In this document: positions 10,382-22,111 of the stretch, in pieces
Layout: the number at the start of each line of letters is the position of its first letter
Position numbering within the stretch: position 1 is the stretch's first letter
DNA from: Melampsora larici-populina 98AG31
Lineage: Eukaryota > Basidiomycota > Pucciniomycetes > Pucciniales > Melampsoraceae
Reading direction: 5' to 3'
DNA: 64,000 nucleotides
Assembly: GCF_000204055.1 (NCBI RefSeq)
Contig: NW_006768827.1
Location: 26,254 to 90,253, forward strand
Notes under the pieces: model-generated
Seen by the model: the letters and a program-made list of their open reading frames with translations, nothing else
Told to the model about the DNA's origin: nothing
Database searches by the model: none
Position numbers and translations under genes: made by a program

Positions 10382-13363
10382 CTACTCCTCACCAGGGTCC
10401 TCTTGATTCTCCCACGACGAGAGTACATTTGACGCGCCCCAGCGGAAGCGTGATGACTGATTCGCCATCTTGTCAGCATTGATCAACTTTGACATGTGGC
10501 ACCGACCGTCGCGCCATACATTGGGAACCTCCGCGGTGGCGGTGGAGGACGGATTTGTGTTGGCAAGATGTGCTTCAGCATAACTCATGAATGCATTCAT
10601 GGAGGCGTCACTGATTGGATTCATATTTGGCTGATAAATAATCTTTTGTCCGGAGAGAGCTTTTAAGAGCTGCATCAATTTGCGTAGCTTTTTTTTTAAA
10701 TGTCAGTGTGGTGCTAAGCTTTTGCAATTTATTTTTTGGCTTTTTGAATCAAACATACCAATGGGATGTTATTTGAGAACCGATGTGTCAGCCGTTGGAT
10801 ATCCGTTCCGTGACCCTGTGATGAGAAAGGTGAATTGGCAATCCAATGAGGTTTTGGCTATCGCTCAATAGATTGCACCCGAGCATGACAAAATTCACTC
10901 ACTGTGTTATTGTACATGTGTTTCAACCAGAATATGTGCACCTCAAGGTATTCATCGATAGCCATCCAGTGACCCTCACGCTCGTTGGATGGGATCAACA
11001 GTGAGTGTTTGATCGCATGGGCCAGACTCTTAGGTAAGTCCACTTCCAATAGCATCACAATCCTGGGAATGTGTCAAGCATAATGAGATAGGCCTGTCAG
11101 CCCTTGCGCCATCACTGACCACCGCTTCCACATCGCAATTAGGCGGCCTATGTCACCCTGTTGAGTGGCGTCATGAGATTCCACAACAGTGGCAAAATCT
11201 CGCAATCGCATGATGAGATTGTATCAAGTATGATCTCCGTTGGTCCTCGCGGAAGCAAGTGCCGAACGGTCAAAGTATTGGTTCCAAACGGAGTCGAATA
11301 GCGTCTCAATGCCTGCTTCGGTGGTAAGATCAACATCTTCCAAGCCCTCGATCACTTTTCTGGAATAGGTTTTGGCAATATGCCTAAGTTAAGTATTGGG
11401 TGATGTTATAAGATATGGCATTGTTATATAACTCACTTCATGATGAATGACAGCGTCGCTTTATGCACAATCTGAATCAAACGCATGATGCTGTTGAAAT
11501 CTTGCGATTCAACCGGCTTTTTGTACTCTAAGTCCAACGCGAAAGAAGATCGCCACACCCCTGAATCTTCTCTATTTTCTGTATTACCCCAATGATGACC
11601 CCATATCGCTTTGGCAAAGTTCCATGTGATATGGACTCCGCCGAATATGGAACTCACCCAATCAATTCCCTCTAGCGCTTTCACCGGCGGGAATCGCTTC
11701 ACCCGGAGGCTCTCAAGGAGTTGGTTCGACCCGACATCTCCACCGGCAATGAGAACCCTCTTGGCATACTTCTCCTTGTCCATGCCAATTTGGCCCATTA
11801 CCGCGTCAAGGACTCGTGAAACGCCATCGGCCGAGGAGTCCGGCGCATCCATCATGCGCAGTAAATGGATATTGGGCTGATGCATTTCGATTTGATTGAT
11901 GGGTGGCGGTTTGGTTTTGAGGCATGGCAGTTTGGCACTGCTCAATCCTGCAGGTAAGATATGAGTTGCACTTTCTTGGAGAGCTTTGGCGAGTTGGGAT
12001 TTGATCACTAATTGCCAATGTTCCATATCCGTTGGCGTAGGAGCAAACAAACCGATATCAACAGGTTGTCAATCAGCCGTTGCCATCGATTCGAGAAACA
12101 TAGCGATGCCCGCGGCCTCCTCAGTAACATAGCGATGCCCGCGGCCTCCTCAGTGCAACTCGCTTGCAGACATGACCGGATGACATTGTAAAAACCCCAA
12201 GTGCCATGAAATAACCGAGAGGATGTGTTGATACGAGTGTTATGGATGCGGAGGTGTATGTCAATATTGTCAAAACATAAGAGCGGCATGATCGTGTGGT
12301 TCACTTTGAACAGATCCATCATGTGTTCCTCTTGTAACGCGCGCAGGTGCTCCATTGCTTGCAGAATACTAGTACGAGAGGTGGTCAAACCCAAAGAGTG
12401 GAGCCAATCATTGACACAACATGATACACCAGCGGCCAGAGTCATGAGTCCATTGGCGAGCGGAATGGAATTGTGGCGCCGATTGCAAGCAACGGCAATC
12501 ATGGAACATATCATCGTTGGAAGCTACCACTGGTACGGTCGCCATGAGGCACACAAGGTTAGACATCAATACATCGCCCTCAATATAGGATAACTCACTT
12601 TTTCGAGCTTGTGCGCGGCTACGTCTGCCGGTGTGGATTGCACAAATACCAGGTTTTCTAGCGACAGAATCGTGGCCTCATCGGGAAGACCATCGATGGA
12701 GACTTCGTCTGTTGGAGCGGTCTGATCTGGGGTCACAGTGCCCTGGCCGTCCTTGTCGTCGTCATCATCTGGGGCCGATTTCTTTGTTTTCAAAGCCAGA
12801 GAGAGTTTGCTATGGATCAGGCTGTGAAGGAATTTCATCCCGGTTTTGACTTGGTGCGCTCGCAGGCCTTCTGACCCCTCGCTGAAGGAGTCCGCCGGAA
12901 TTTGGTTTGAGCTAGTATATGACCCCGCTGGGAAATACCCTTGCTGCATGTCCTGATCGTTCACTATTGCTGACGCCTTGCATGCCCAAAAAAATGGTTT
13001 GATATTTGGGTTTAGGTTAGGTGTTTGCAGCGCAAAACTCTCAATCAAAGAACGCCTCACCTGCTCCAAGATGATGGCTTCCCAACTGTCCTTACCTGAT
13101 GCACAAGAGGTTGTCAGTTTAGCAAAGTGTTTCACTATGGACCGAGTTCCCTTGGTACCCAAACCGGCCTTCATTACGCGGCGCCGGTTAACAAGCTCTT
13201 TATCGGTGGAGGACAAGAAAGTGAGCATAAACTCTTTTGGAGAAAATCCCGCACTGGTCATCAAATCACAAATTTTCAATGTGGTTATGACCATCTTTGG
13301 GGTGTGTACGCTGGGTGCAGTCGAGCTTGGTGGAGTCATTGTAGTCATTGGAGCTGACGGCAT
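10382..13363 (-). CDS. DUF6589-type protein of the 10.3-kb element
   Basis: A multi-exon minus-strand gene starting with the ATG at 13363 and ending at a TAG at 10382. The amino exon 12566-13363 includes the block ICDLMTSAGFSPKEF, shared in form with the second copy (ending 61711). The middle exons (12514-12008, 12050-11433) carry FHGTWGF and a GGDVGSNQLLESL block matching the DUF6589 pattern of a short GDxxT-like motif before a leucine-rich helix. A later exon ends WLKHMYNNT just before a GTGAGT donor, exactly where the second copy is split. The last exon holds KIIYQPN and SSRFRWGAS. DUF6589 proteins are abundant in basidiomycetes and of unknown function. Exon borders are approximate; I did not find a stop inside the exons, so the gene may be intact. 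Confidence 0.65.
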
Positions 13364-13582
13364 GAGATGATAATAAAATGAAATGTATGTTATGCAAATG
13401 TCAAGTTGGAAGATACATTCTTATGTTACGATGACAAACTTGTGCTGTTAACGTCAGCACATTTGTATCAACCTCATTGCGACCCTACACCAGAGGTTTC
13501 AACCTTATGGTTCAATCCCAGTGTCATGATGGGGAATCATGTCACACACAATAACGTAGGCTATGAGGTGCCCACGCTTCTT

Positions 13583-13700
13583 TGAGTTTCATCCTAACAA
13601 ATCCATCCTAGGATATATTCGAGTCGATTTTTTTTATGAGTTTCATCCAGACAAAGGAATCCCGTTAACTCCTGGGATTTATTTGTTAGCATGAAACTCA
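13583..13700. mobile_element. 118-bp MITE with TGAGTTTCAT ends
   Basis: TGAGTTTCATCCTAACAAAT at the left end mirrors ATTTGTTAGCATGAAACTCA at the right end, with one mismatch. The middle has a second imperfect TGAGTTTCATCC copy. No clear target duplication is visible. It lies between the divergent DUF6589 gene and the third ORF of the 10.3-kb element. Confidence 0.6.
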
Positions 13701-14480
13701 CACAAGCAGCATGCTAAGCATCATGTTTTCCGCTAGTGAGACAGTAGCACTTCCGGACGCACGCATGGGCAGTGGGTCTAGTCATCTCTTGAATCACGCC
13801 TGCCTAGCCTTAAAGGGCTATCTTCGGCTGGTCCTCGCGGTTGATTAGGCATCATATCTATCTACCCCTCATCGAACAACATGGACCCTCCTCTTGTGGT
13901 ACCAGCGCAATCGGAATGTGCACTATCAGGTCCACCTGACCTCGATGCAACAGTCACTGCCACCTCGCAATCTGAGTTTTTCTATGATAGCGAAGTCGGG
14001 CCAACCAAAACCGCTCTAGGGACATCGCCTTCGGAATATGTGTCTGATTCCCAGCCGGAATCACACCCTGTGGAATCGGAATCGCCAGAATCTGATGCTT
14101 CAGATTACATTTCAGATGTTGTCATTCCGGCGAGTGAACTGGAGCGTGAGGATCACATTGCCAACATCACCGACGCAATTATTGCTGAGGGAATGTCACT
14201 CCGGGAATTTATAATGGCGGTGAGGCCATCGGCCTCCACCCTTTTCAGCCATAGCCCTCAACTGTGGCAAAGCATGGTCGTCCATAGGACACTGAACATC
14301 ATCGACTTCATTCACTACAAGAAATATAATATTTTCTGGGCAGAAAATTAAATTATTGATACACAAAAATATTGAGAGGCCAGGCAAAGGGCAAAAAATA
14401 AATAAAAATATGCATCTTGTTCCCTGCGTTGAGAACTTCACTCTCCATATTTTTCCGTATTTTTACAGTCCATATGATAA

Positions 14481-14580
14481 NNNNNNNNNNNNNNNNNNNN
14501 NNNNNNNNNNNNNNNNNNNNNNNNNNNNNNNNNNNNNNNNNNNNNNNNNNNNNNNNNNNNNNNNNNNNNNNNNNNNNNNN
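14481..14580. other. Assembly gap of 100 N
   Basis: A run of exactly 100 N, probably a placeholder of unknown true size. Part of the CACTA element may be missing here. Confidence 0.99.
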
Positions 14581-16369
14581 GTAGGTAATTCTGGGGTTGA
14601 CCTATTGCTGTTGTCTCTGTGGAAGGATTTGGTGATTGATCAGAAGGGATGCATTGATCTACATTTACTCAGCCAGGTCTAACAAAGGGAGATTTGGTGA
14701 TAGGGTTTCATACAAAGGAGGAAATTTTGTCTTCCTGCATCCACAGAATAGAAAAGGACTCACTTTTTTCATATAATGCTTCTGGAGATAATTCTACACT
14801 TTGAAAGAATCTAAGTGACTGAAGATTTGAACTCAAGTCAATTTCTTGGGACCAACTTGTTGGTGAAGCTGAGTCTGAATTCACATTCTTTATATTTTCC
14901 CAAATTTTCTTTTATCTGAGAAGGCTCAATGGAAACAATTGATAAAATTCAATTTCACAACTCTATTTGTGATGAATGTTAGGGGTTTTTCGTTAATCTA
15001 ACAACAGAATATGTATGGGTGTATGTTCATGGTTTTTTAAAAGAGATCAAGATGAACTTACAAATCTTTTTGCAAATTTCCACCTTGTTTGATTATTATG
15101 AGGAGAAATGTGTTTTTCCCTGGATGGAAAATTGATAAGGTCTTTTGATGCATAGGGTCAAATTGATTATCTTATTTCATAGTGAAGAGAAGTTTTGAAA
15201 TGTGCCTCCTCTTCTTACATGTCCTTGTACCATGTCCCATTTATGACTGCTTCATTTTTCTTTATCAGTGGGTTTGCTCTTACAGTCATGAGACTAAAGA
15301 AGTTCAAAGTTGAATTTTCATCTGTATCTGACTCTTTGAACCTTTCTATCTCTCTCTTCCTCACATGGTGAAGACTGAAAAAGGTCAACAGAGACAGAAG
15401 AAGTTCAAAAGAGGAACAGAAAACTAAGTGAAAACTAAGTGAATTGAAAGTGACAAGAATCAACAATTTGGATCATAATGCATCACCATATTATTGTTGG
15501 AGCTCTTTAGAAGACTCTGCTTTTTTCATGAAGTTCTTGAGTAGGAGAACACACGCTTTCTTGAATTATGCTAGGTGAAAGATTGGACACAATAGAAGAT
15601 GTTGATCTGTGGTTATCTGTATCAAAGGGCAAAGGGCAATCTGTACTTGAGTGTTTGAATGACAGAACTGGAGGTGGGTGCAAGAGAGGATGGGGGATGT
15701 GCTGAAAAAATCAGGTTGAGTGCCAAACAAGAAGAAAGGTCTGTCATTTTGCCTTCCTTACAAAATTTCAGGCTTGAACTTAAGGTGGTGATTTGACAGA
15801 GTGGTGGGTAGAGGAACTGGAGCCTTTCCAAGTGAAAGGATATTTCAATGGACTATGATAAGTTATAAAAGTCTGTTTAGAAGATGCCAAAACTGATCAA
15901 GACGGAGGTCAAAATTTTGGATCGGAGTTTGAAGTTGTTGTTGTATGAGATGAAGTTTGTTGATCAGATCACATCAATCATTAGCTTAGATGTATGTTGA
16001 TTGTAATCTTCACATGATTATGTAGAGCACTTTGAGATAAAATAATCAAAACTTGAAATCAGTATTGGTAGAAGTGAGGATTGAAATATAAAAAGTCCCA
16101 AGACACTATCTTACTGCTCAAGATAGTTGGTGTGTCTACATACTACATGTTTGCTGCAAGTGAGGCGTAAAAGGTGTGAAGTCATCGGCAAGTAACAGTT
16201 TGCCAAATTCAATCTCAACTTGTTCAACCTCTGCAGTGATTACTGATCAAAGCTGCAAAATTTGAGATTTGGGGATTCAGGTCGTAAAGCAGAGGAAAAT
16301 TGAATGACTTGAGGTTGTTTTGCAATATGGCCACAAGAAAGCAAAAGTCAGCCTTTTTGCAAAAGATTC

Positions 16370-17147
16370 TCAAGAATCAAATGAATAACTTGCTGCGGTA
16401 CCAGGAGTCTCTGAACCAGTTCCTGCAGTTGTTCGTACCGCAATGAGAGGCTTAAGGGTCTTCAAAATTGTTGAACCTTTTCCAATTGGAGCATTGCCAA
16501 ATTCAAGAAGTGGTGCATCAGGATAACAAGTGCATAGATTGGCGACTTCACACGTATTGATCACTGATTTGCCTCCAACAGCTAAGAAATGTGAAAAATC
16601 GTGTTCACATGCAATTCAAATCGCTTTCTGCCAACTGTTAAAACGATACAAATAAGTTTAAACAATAATGAATCAGTTGAGTCAGATATCAACGATTAGT
16701 TTAGAAGATATAAAACTCGGACATACCTTTCTTGACTTGGTTTGACTTTACAATCTTTAAAAGCTTTGTAAAAAATTCCAGCTAATTCTAATGATTGGAT
16801 TGCCGCTTTCATAGGCAATGACTTTGCAACTGTAGAAGCCGTATAGACTCCTACTTTTGTGGCTTTGGTATTTTTGAAATCTAATTCAACTTCCTATTTG
16901 TTTGATGGATTATGTAATGATACGATCTATTCAACACACGAAAGGTTGATTGGTATGTATTCTTACTTTTGTCACTCCATCACCGAAGCCTGTTGAATAG
17001 GAGAAACGTGCAAAAAATATCAGGAGACGTTTTTCTGATGATTGAACTGTCTCTCATAGACTTTTGTAATTGAGCCACGGAAATTCTACTTTTGGTCCAC
17101 TTCCAGATGCTGGGGTGGCATAAGCTTGAGATCGACCTTGAATCATG
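16370..17147 (-). pseudogene. Captured fragment of hydroxyacid-oxoacid transhydrogenase
   Basis: Minus-strand pieces inside the CACTA element align in order with the iron-type alcohol dehydrogenase family member ADHFE1/HOT. They are MIQGRSQAYATPASGSGPKV from 17147, FGDGVTK near 16967-17000 before a GTAAGA donor, an exon 16727-16893 (EVELDFKNTKATKVGVYTAS) between TAG and GTATGT, and an exon 16370-16581 with VGGKSVINTC, NAPIGKG and LIAVRTTAGTGSET. The family normally reads AVPTTAGTGSETTG at that last site. Introns are retained, so capture was from DNA. The fragment stops after the TAGTGSE region and lacks the metal-binding half, so no enzyme is expected. Confidence 0.75.
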
Positions 17148-18542
17148 GTTTGTCAAAAAAAGAAAACAAGAGGCACTAAAATGTCAATAATAACATCAAT
17201 GAAATAACATCAATGAACAGTGCCATTGATCAACATAGAACAAAAGGAACCAACAAAAGCTTGATGGCAAAAGCTAATAAACATTTGGTAGCATGCATAA
17301 GGCAATATGACCTGATATCCGAAGATGTGTCCGACCGATGGAGAAGAGGAGAGACCCGAACTTATGTGAGTGGTCTATCTTTTTAGTATTTAGATTAGTG
17401 TTTAGAGAAACTTTTGATTTCTGAGAAAACTCATAACTTTTTCAATTCCGGGCCAGAACGCTCCATTTTGAGTGCATTGGCAAGCTGGAATGGTCCTCCA
17501 AATAGTTCATAATAAGACCACACAGCATGCTGGTCTGCTAAAAAAGATATCATCTTTTATATACATTTGTACATACAGATCCATAGAATGTTTGTCATAC
17601 TAGCTACATAGTTATTGATATTATGAAAGTTTGAGAACGGGAGTTCAGCGTTCTAATGCACCTAAAATCAAGTGTTTTGAGGCAGATTTGACAAAGTTAT
17701 GGGTGTTTTCAGAATTCAAAAGTTTCTCTAAACACTAATGAGCCAAATTTCAGTGCTTGTTACAGGTTGTAATTGGATGATTACCAAGGTTTATTGTTAG
17801 TACACTTATCAATATGGACTGTAAAAATACGGAGAAATATGGAGAGTGAAGCTCTCAATGCAGGGAACAAGATGCATATTTTTATTTATTTTTTGCCCTT
17901 CTCCTGGCCTCTCAATATTTTTGTATATCAATAATTTAATTTTCTGCCCAGAAAATATTATATTTCTTGTAGTGATTCATAGTCAGCACATGACCATATA
18001 CGATTTCTTGCTTGCTTTACTGTCACGCGGCAAGCCGGAAATCTTTCCGCATCAATGTCAGTTCCGTGGAACTGGATTGTACTCCCAGAGGGTGGTTCGC
18101 GGGGTGTTCATGGGCATTCCTAACCTTGTTTACGGCGCCGGGAATCAAGACTCTGTGTGGCAAGAGCTCATTCAAGCCAAGGTAAGCTAATAATGCTAAA
18201 CAATGCAATGTTCATGATCTCTAACTTGTTTTTTGGGTTCCATCAGGCTAATGAGCTATCTGTGTTTGTTTGTACAGGCTGAACGTCTTTACATCAACCC
18301 TTATCCTTGGTAAAATGAGGTAAGTAACTCGTCATATCTCATCTTCATAACTTTTGCTGAGACAAGTGAATACAAAACCCTCACTGTAGGTGGTTTTGCG
18401 GCCAGAAGGCGGCGCGGCGATGGTCTCCTGAATGCATTCTCCTTATGTCACCTGTGGAAGCCAAACTGCAGTTTGACCTTAACGGCAAAATGGTGGATTG
18501 AACATGTTTGGATGTGCAGCTTTTGAAATAGATCTGGCCCAG

Positions 18543-18822
18543 CGTGGCCCCGCGGTTGACCCAAATTGGCTTTTTCGAGATAACTTTTGCCTCTTTTGAG
18601 ATATACAAAAACGGAGAGCGGAAGGTGAGGCGCTGCGAAGAAGCCGTGATGTTTATTATGAGCTCAAAACAAGATCATTGTGATAATTGTTGAGCAGTGA
18701 GAGTCATAGTTTTTTGCAAAAAACCCCGACAGATCTCACGCCAAATTCCAGACATTACGAGTAAGTCCCTCGTTTGGGATGGCCTGTACAGCGGAAAAAC
18801 GAGAGGACTTTGGTTAAGTTTG
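18543..18822 (-). repeat. Right terminal inverted repeat of the 10.3-kb element
   Basis: Reverse complement partner of 8515-8794. It ends TTGGTTAAGTTTG at 18822 and is followed by the target duplication GCAGACCAG at 18823-18831. Confidence 0.85.
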
Positions 18823-18831
18823 GCAGACCAG

Positions 18832-19257
18832 GCAGGACACAGGCTAGTTTTCACAGGCTGTATTTGAAGTAATTCTGTACTGATTTTGAATTGTCAATAA
18901 GGATTACTTCACAAGTCATAGTGAGTTTGTATCACATCAGGTTGAAAAGCTTCAAATCCAAAGTTTGGGGAAAGGCCTTGGGTACTCAGGTTAAAAAGAT
19001 CTTGGAGATTATATAGACAACTAGCTTCCAAGGATGTACATACATAGATCCATGCTTTTGAGAGCCAATACATAGTTCTCCAAAACTACACTGGAGAATC
19101 ATTATCACAAAAGATCTGACTTGTTTCAGGACCAGAAAAAACTGTGATCATCAAAATGTGTATTCACTCCAGTTGTCCCTTTTTCATCCTCTCATTTTCT
19201 TTCACATTAACTAGAAGATTTTTGATAACTGGAGTCTCTCCTATATATCAAAGAAAG
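18832..19257. other. Intergenic region upstream of the secreted-protein gene
   Basis: AT-rich flank between the 10.3-kb element and the next gene. A CTATATATC stretch lies just before the chosen ATG at 19258. It should contain the promoter, but no site can be placed with confidence. Confidence 0.35.
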
Positions 19258-21627
19258 ATGAAAAACTCACATCTAATGTCATCAAATTCAATATTTCTGG
19301 TGATCTTTCACCTCTTGATACTTCAGGCTTCACCCATGGATCTAGATACATCTTTATCTCTGGGTCATAATAGTATTTCTAATGCCAACAAATCACCAAC
19401 TAAGGTCTATCAATCTTCCACATCAGAAGAGCCCAATTTAGAATTATCCTTGAACCCTGGGAAAAGAATTATCCTTGAAGGACATATGAATCAAGAAAAG
19501 AATGAAGAGTCAAGCTCAATGGACTCTCCAATAAACAGTCTTGTTGAATTAGACATGAGATTAACACTTCCTGTGAACAATCTCCAGGATAAACCATTTA
19601 CTGCATCTCACAAGCGGAAGAAATTAGGTTCACTAGAGTCTCAAAATATTGAAAAATCTTGGCTTGGCCTTGGAACTCCCGATGGACCTTTAGATATGTC
19701 AACAGGTAATTGGTGGATTTTCTTCCTTAAAGCGTCAAAAGGAAAGACCTATGAACAGTCTGACTTATGTTGAACTTCCGTAGTTGGCTCTACTCGACAT
19801 GAAAAGCTTCCAATTGGGAGTATCAGAAATTTTGGAGACCAAATGCTTTATCGGATGAGTGGAAAACCTTACACGTATAGTGTATCAAATTCAATCTATC
19901 CACCACAATATCACCACACTATTTTGGAGCCAAAGCTCACTATGGTGCCATTTACTCCCTGGACTTCAAAGGTAGTGCCATCAAAAGAAACTATACTGCT
20001 AGAGAACGTTGGGCGGGGTTCGGGAAAAAGAACTGTAGAGCAGACATCAATAGGATCTGACATTGTGAGCCAAAGATTCAAACAACAACAACGTCAAGTA
20101 TACCAGCCAACAATATCAGAAAGCGGGTATCCTAAACAATACCAAACTTATAGAACATTTCCATCACATCCATCTTTTTCAATAGCCGAATCATCTGACA
20201 TGCCCCAAAGGCCTCATGATCTTCAATTGACAACGTTAAAAGGGAATCCTGATCAAGGGACCCAATACCAAGAGAGAAAATCACAAGAGACCCTCAAATT
20301 AGAACATATTTGGTTAAAAACCATTGAAAGTTTGGGGAATCGATTGATTGATGAATCCCCTGGTCTTGATGTTTCAACTTGGCTGAATGTCCTACGTGAT
20401 GATATGAAAGAACTTTGGGAAAACGATCCTATTAAAATCTTTAGAGGATATGAGATTCCTTATGCGATTACAAAATCTAAAGAAAGATTATCAGGAACGT
20501 TTCTAGGTTGTTTGAAAGTATTACATCAAGTTAAAGGTCCATCTAATAGAACCCAAGATCAAATTGTTGAATTAATCAATGATGGTTGGTTCCTCATTCA
20601 AAAGTTGTTAAATCCATGGAGAATTTCATTATCAACCTCAAATGCAAAAATCATTCCAGTAAGAAAAGTCAATAAAATTGCAGGAATGCAACCACTTGTG
20701 CTATTCTTTTATTTAGCTAGAGGTGGGGCTGCTCCAATCGCAATTCAATACCTTTGGACATTTTGGAAGAAATGGTATAGAGAATCAAGTTCTACTCATA
20801 AGAGATTCCTTGCAACTCGTGATCATTTTATTCATGCCATAGGAACAAGTTTGAAACAGATCGGTCAATCATCAATTTATCATGATGATTGGTTAAAAGA
20901 TGCAAACATGCTGCCTTTAGATGAAGAGATTTCTCATCATGATCTTTTAGATCAACATTGTCTTCAATGCCTTCATCTTTCAAGAACATCTATAGACAAA
21001 ACCATCAACCAAGGCGATTTACTTACTTTGGCTGTCTATGTGGGAAGATTTGAAGTTCAACTTTTGGAACATCACGAAGCAGTAGAAGAATATTTTGATG
21101 AACTGGGTGAAGAACTACAAACCAAATTATATAACATTGGATCACAGAAACTTAAAGACTTCAATCCTTCTATAAACAAGTTAGTAGGATCCATGTACAG
21201 AAGAATCACAATCCCGTTCCTTGGATCTTTGCAAATGTTACATGGGAATGATCTTACATTAAAAGCAAAATCAAAAGATCCAATAATCTCAGATGGATGG
21301 AGATTTTTAAAAACTTTGATAGATCAAATAAAAGATATAAATCTAATGGACTTGTTTGAATCAGAACATCCTATCACTCCAAATGAACTTCATTGTCCAC
21401 AAAACATTTATGACCTCTCGAAGAAAATGTTAAAACTAGGAGATACTTGCAATGTTTTGCTATCACAAATTTGGGAGCTTCATACTCAATGGTCTCAATC
21501 TTCTTCATTTGCTATAATGCCATTGGATTCTAAATCTTTTGAAGAGAATCTAAGATCATATTACGCAAGAATGCATATGAGATCGCACAAACTATCAAAT
21601 TTGGGTCGGGGAATCTATAGGGATTGA
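19258..21627 (+). CDS. Large putative secreted protein, one intron
   Basis: Exons 19258-19705 and 19784-21627, joined across a 78-bp intron (donor GTAATT, acceptor TAG), keep frame and give 763 residues. The chosen ATG yields a short charged start followed by a hydrophobic run (SIFLVIFHLLILQA), a plausible signal peptide; two more in-frame Mets lie nearby. After about 250 low-complexity, Ser-rich residues comes a largely helical region of some 430 residues with no transmembrane segment, no cysteine pattern and no motif I recognise. Large lineage-specific secreted proteins of this style are common in rusts. Function unknown. It lies just right of the 10.3-kb element's insertion site. Confidence 0.65.
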
Positions 21628-22111
21628 TAGTCAGATAATGCTTTCGAAGATTATTTATTTGTTCATCCATGAGGAGCTCCCTACATCAGAGCCACCACAA
21701 GAGAGAGGATGTACCAAGCCATGTGCTCAATTTTTGTTTCCCCAGTGATTATTTTCTCCAAACTTCTTCCCTTGGTGTTTTCATTGTCCTGTTGTCTCTT
21801 TCAAATCTCTTTTTTATTGGTTCACTTTTGATCACTTCATATTCCAAGTTCAATCCATAGGCATACATTGAAATTGTTGCGTGATACAGATGTGTATGTA
21901 CCTGGTAATAGTAGTATAATGACTAAAGAATACCAGTCTTTTTCTGAGTCCTACCAGTATCGACAAGTTTTGAAACCAATCAAATTGCAAAAACTTGTTG
22001 AATTCATAACCGTCCACAATTACAGAAAACCATTCACAAGTCTTTTTTCCGGATAATCATCAACCAATACTAAGATTTATATATACAAGAATGGTTGTAT
22101 ACAAGGATAGA
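21628..22111. other. Intergenic, no clear gene
   Basis: Lies between two genes that converge here: the secreted-protein gene (+) and RMP1 (-). Small frames at 21669-21860 and 21868-22056 show no recognisable domain and no splice context linking them to the upstream gene. Probably 3' UTR and intergenic DNA. Confidence 0.4.

Larger units (their letters stand above)
14313..17974. mobile_element. 3.66-kb CACTA element with ATT duplication
   Basis: The left end starts CACTACAAGAAATATAATA at 14313 and the right end is its reverse complement, finishing at 17974. The inverted repeats extend about 170 bp, to the gap at 14481. ATT flanks both sides (14310-14312 and 17975-17977), the 3-bp duplication expected of CACTA elements. 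No transposase is visible in the sequenced part. Subterminal sequence near 17741-17830 resembles that of the MITE at 49309 and of 1-495, so they belong to related families. It carries a captured host gene fragment at about 16370-17147 and a 30-bp inverted pair at 17395/17741. Confidence 0.85.
13881..18314 (+). pseudogene. Third ORF of the 10.3-kb element, split by a CACTA insertion
   Basis: The ATG at 13881 opens 144 codons rich in Ser, Pro and Glu, ending at the CACTA insertion site (14312). The frame resumes at 17978 once the element and one copy of its ATT duplication are discounted, runs 68 more codons to a GTAAGC donor at 18182, and a short last exon follows. The block ITDAIIAEGMSLREFIMA resembles the amino-terminal block of the DUF6589 proteins here (ICDLMTSAGFSPKEF), so it may be a truncated paralogue; this is a weak inference. 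It is divergent from the DUF6589 gene. With 3.66 kb inserted in an exon it is probably broken. Confidence 0.5.
8515..18822. mobile_element. 10.3-kb TIR element with helicase and DUF6589 genes
   Basis: The left end 8515-8794 and right end 18543-18822 are inverted copies of about 280 bp with scattered mismatches and small indels. Both tips read CAAACTTAACCAA. The 9-mer GCAGACCAG flanks both sides (8506-8514 and 18823-18831) as a perfect target duplication. Inside lie a shortened RecQ-like helicase (+), a DUF6589-type gene (-) and a third ORF (+) split by a nested CACTA element. The tip resembles that of the 21-kb element at 41107 (shared core CTTAAC...CCTCTCG). It carries no recognisable transposase, so it may be a non-autonomous or decayed member of that family. 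Confidence 0.85.

Noticed and set aside
13470..13550. tRNA-like B box (GGTTCAATCCC near 13510)
   Set aside because: No cloverleaf can be drawn around it, and no matching A box or acceptor stem is present; probably chance or a degraded SINE.
14356..14682. ORF crossing the N gap in the CACTA element
   Set aside because: Continuity is only through unknown bases; both sides are non-coding terminal sequence.
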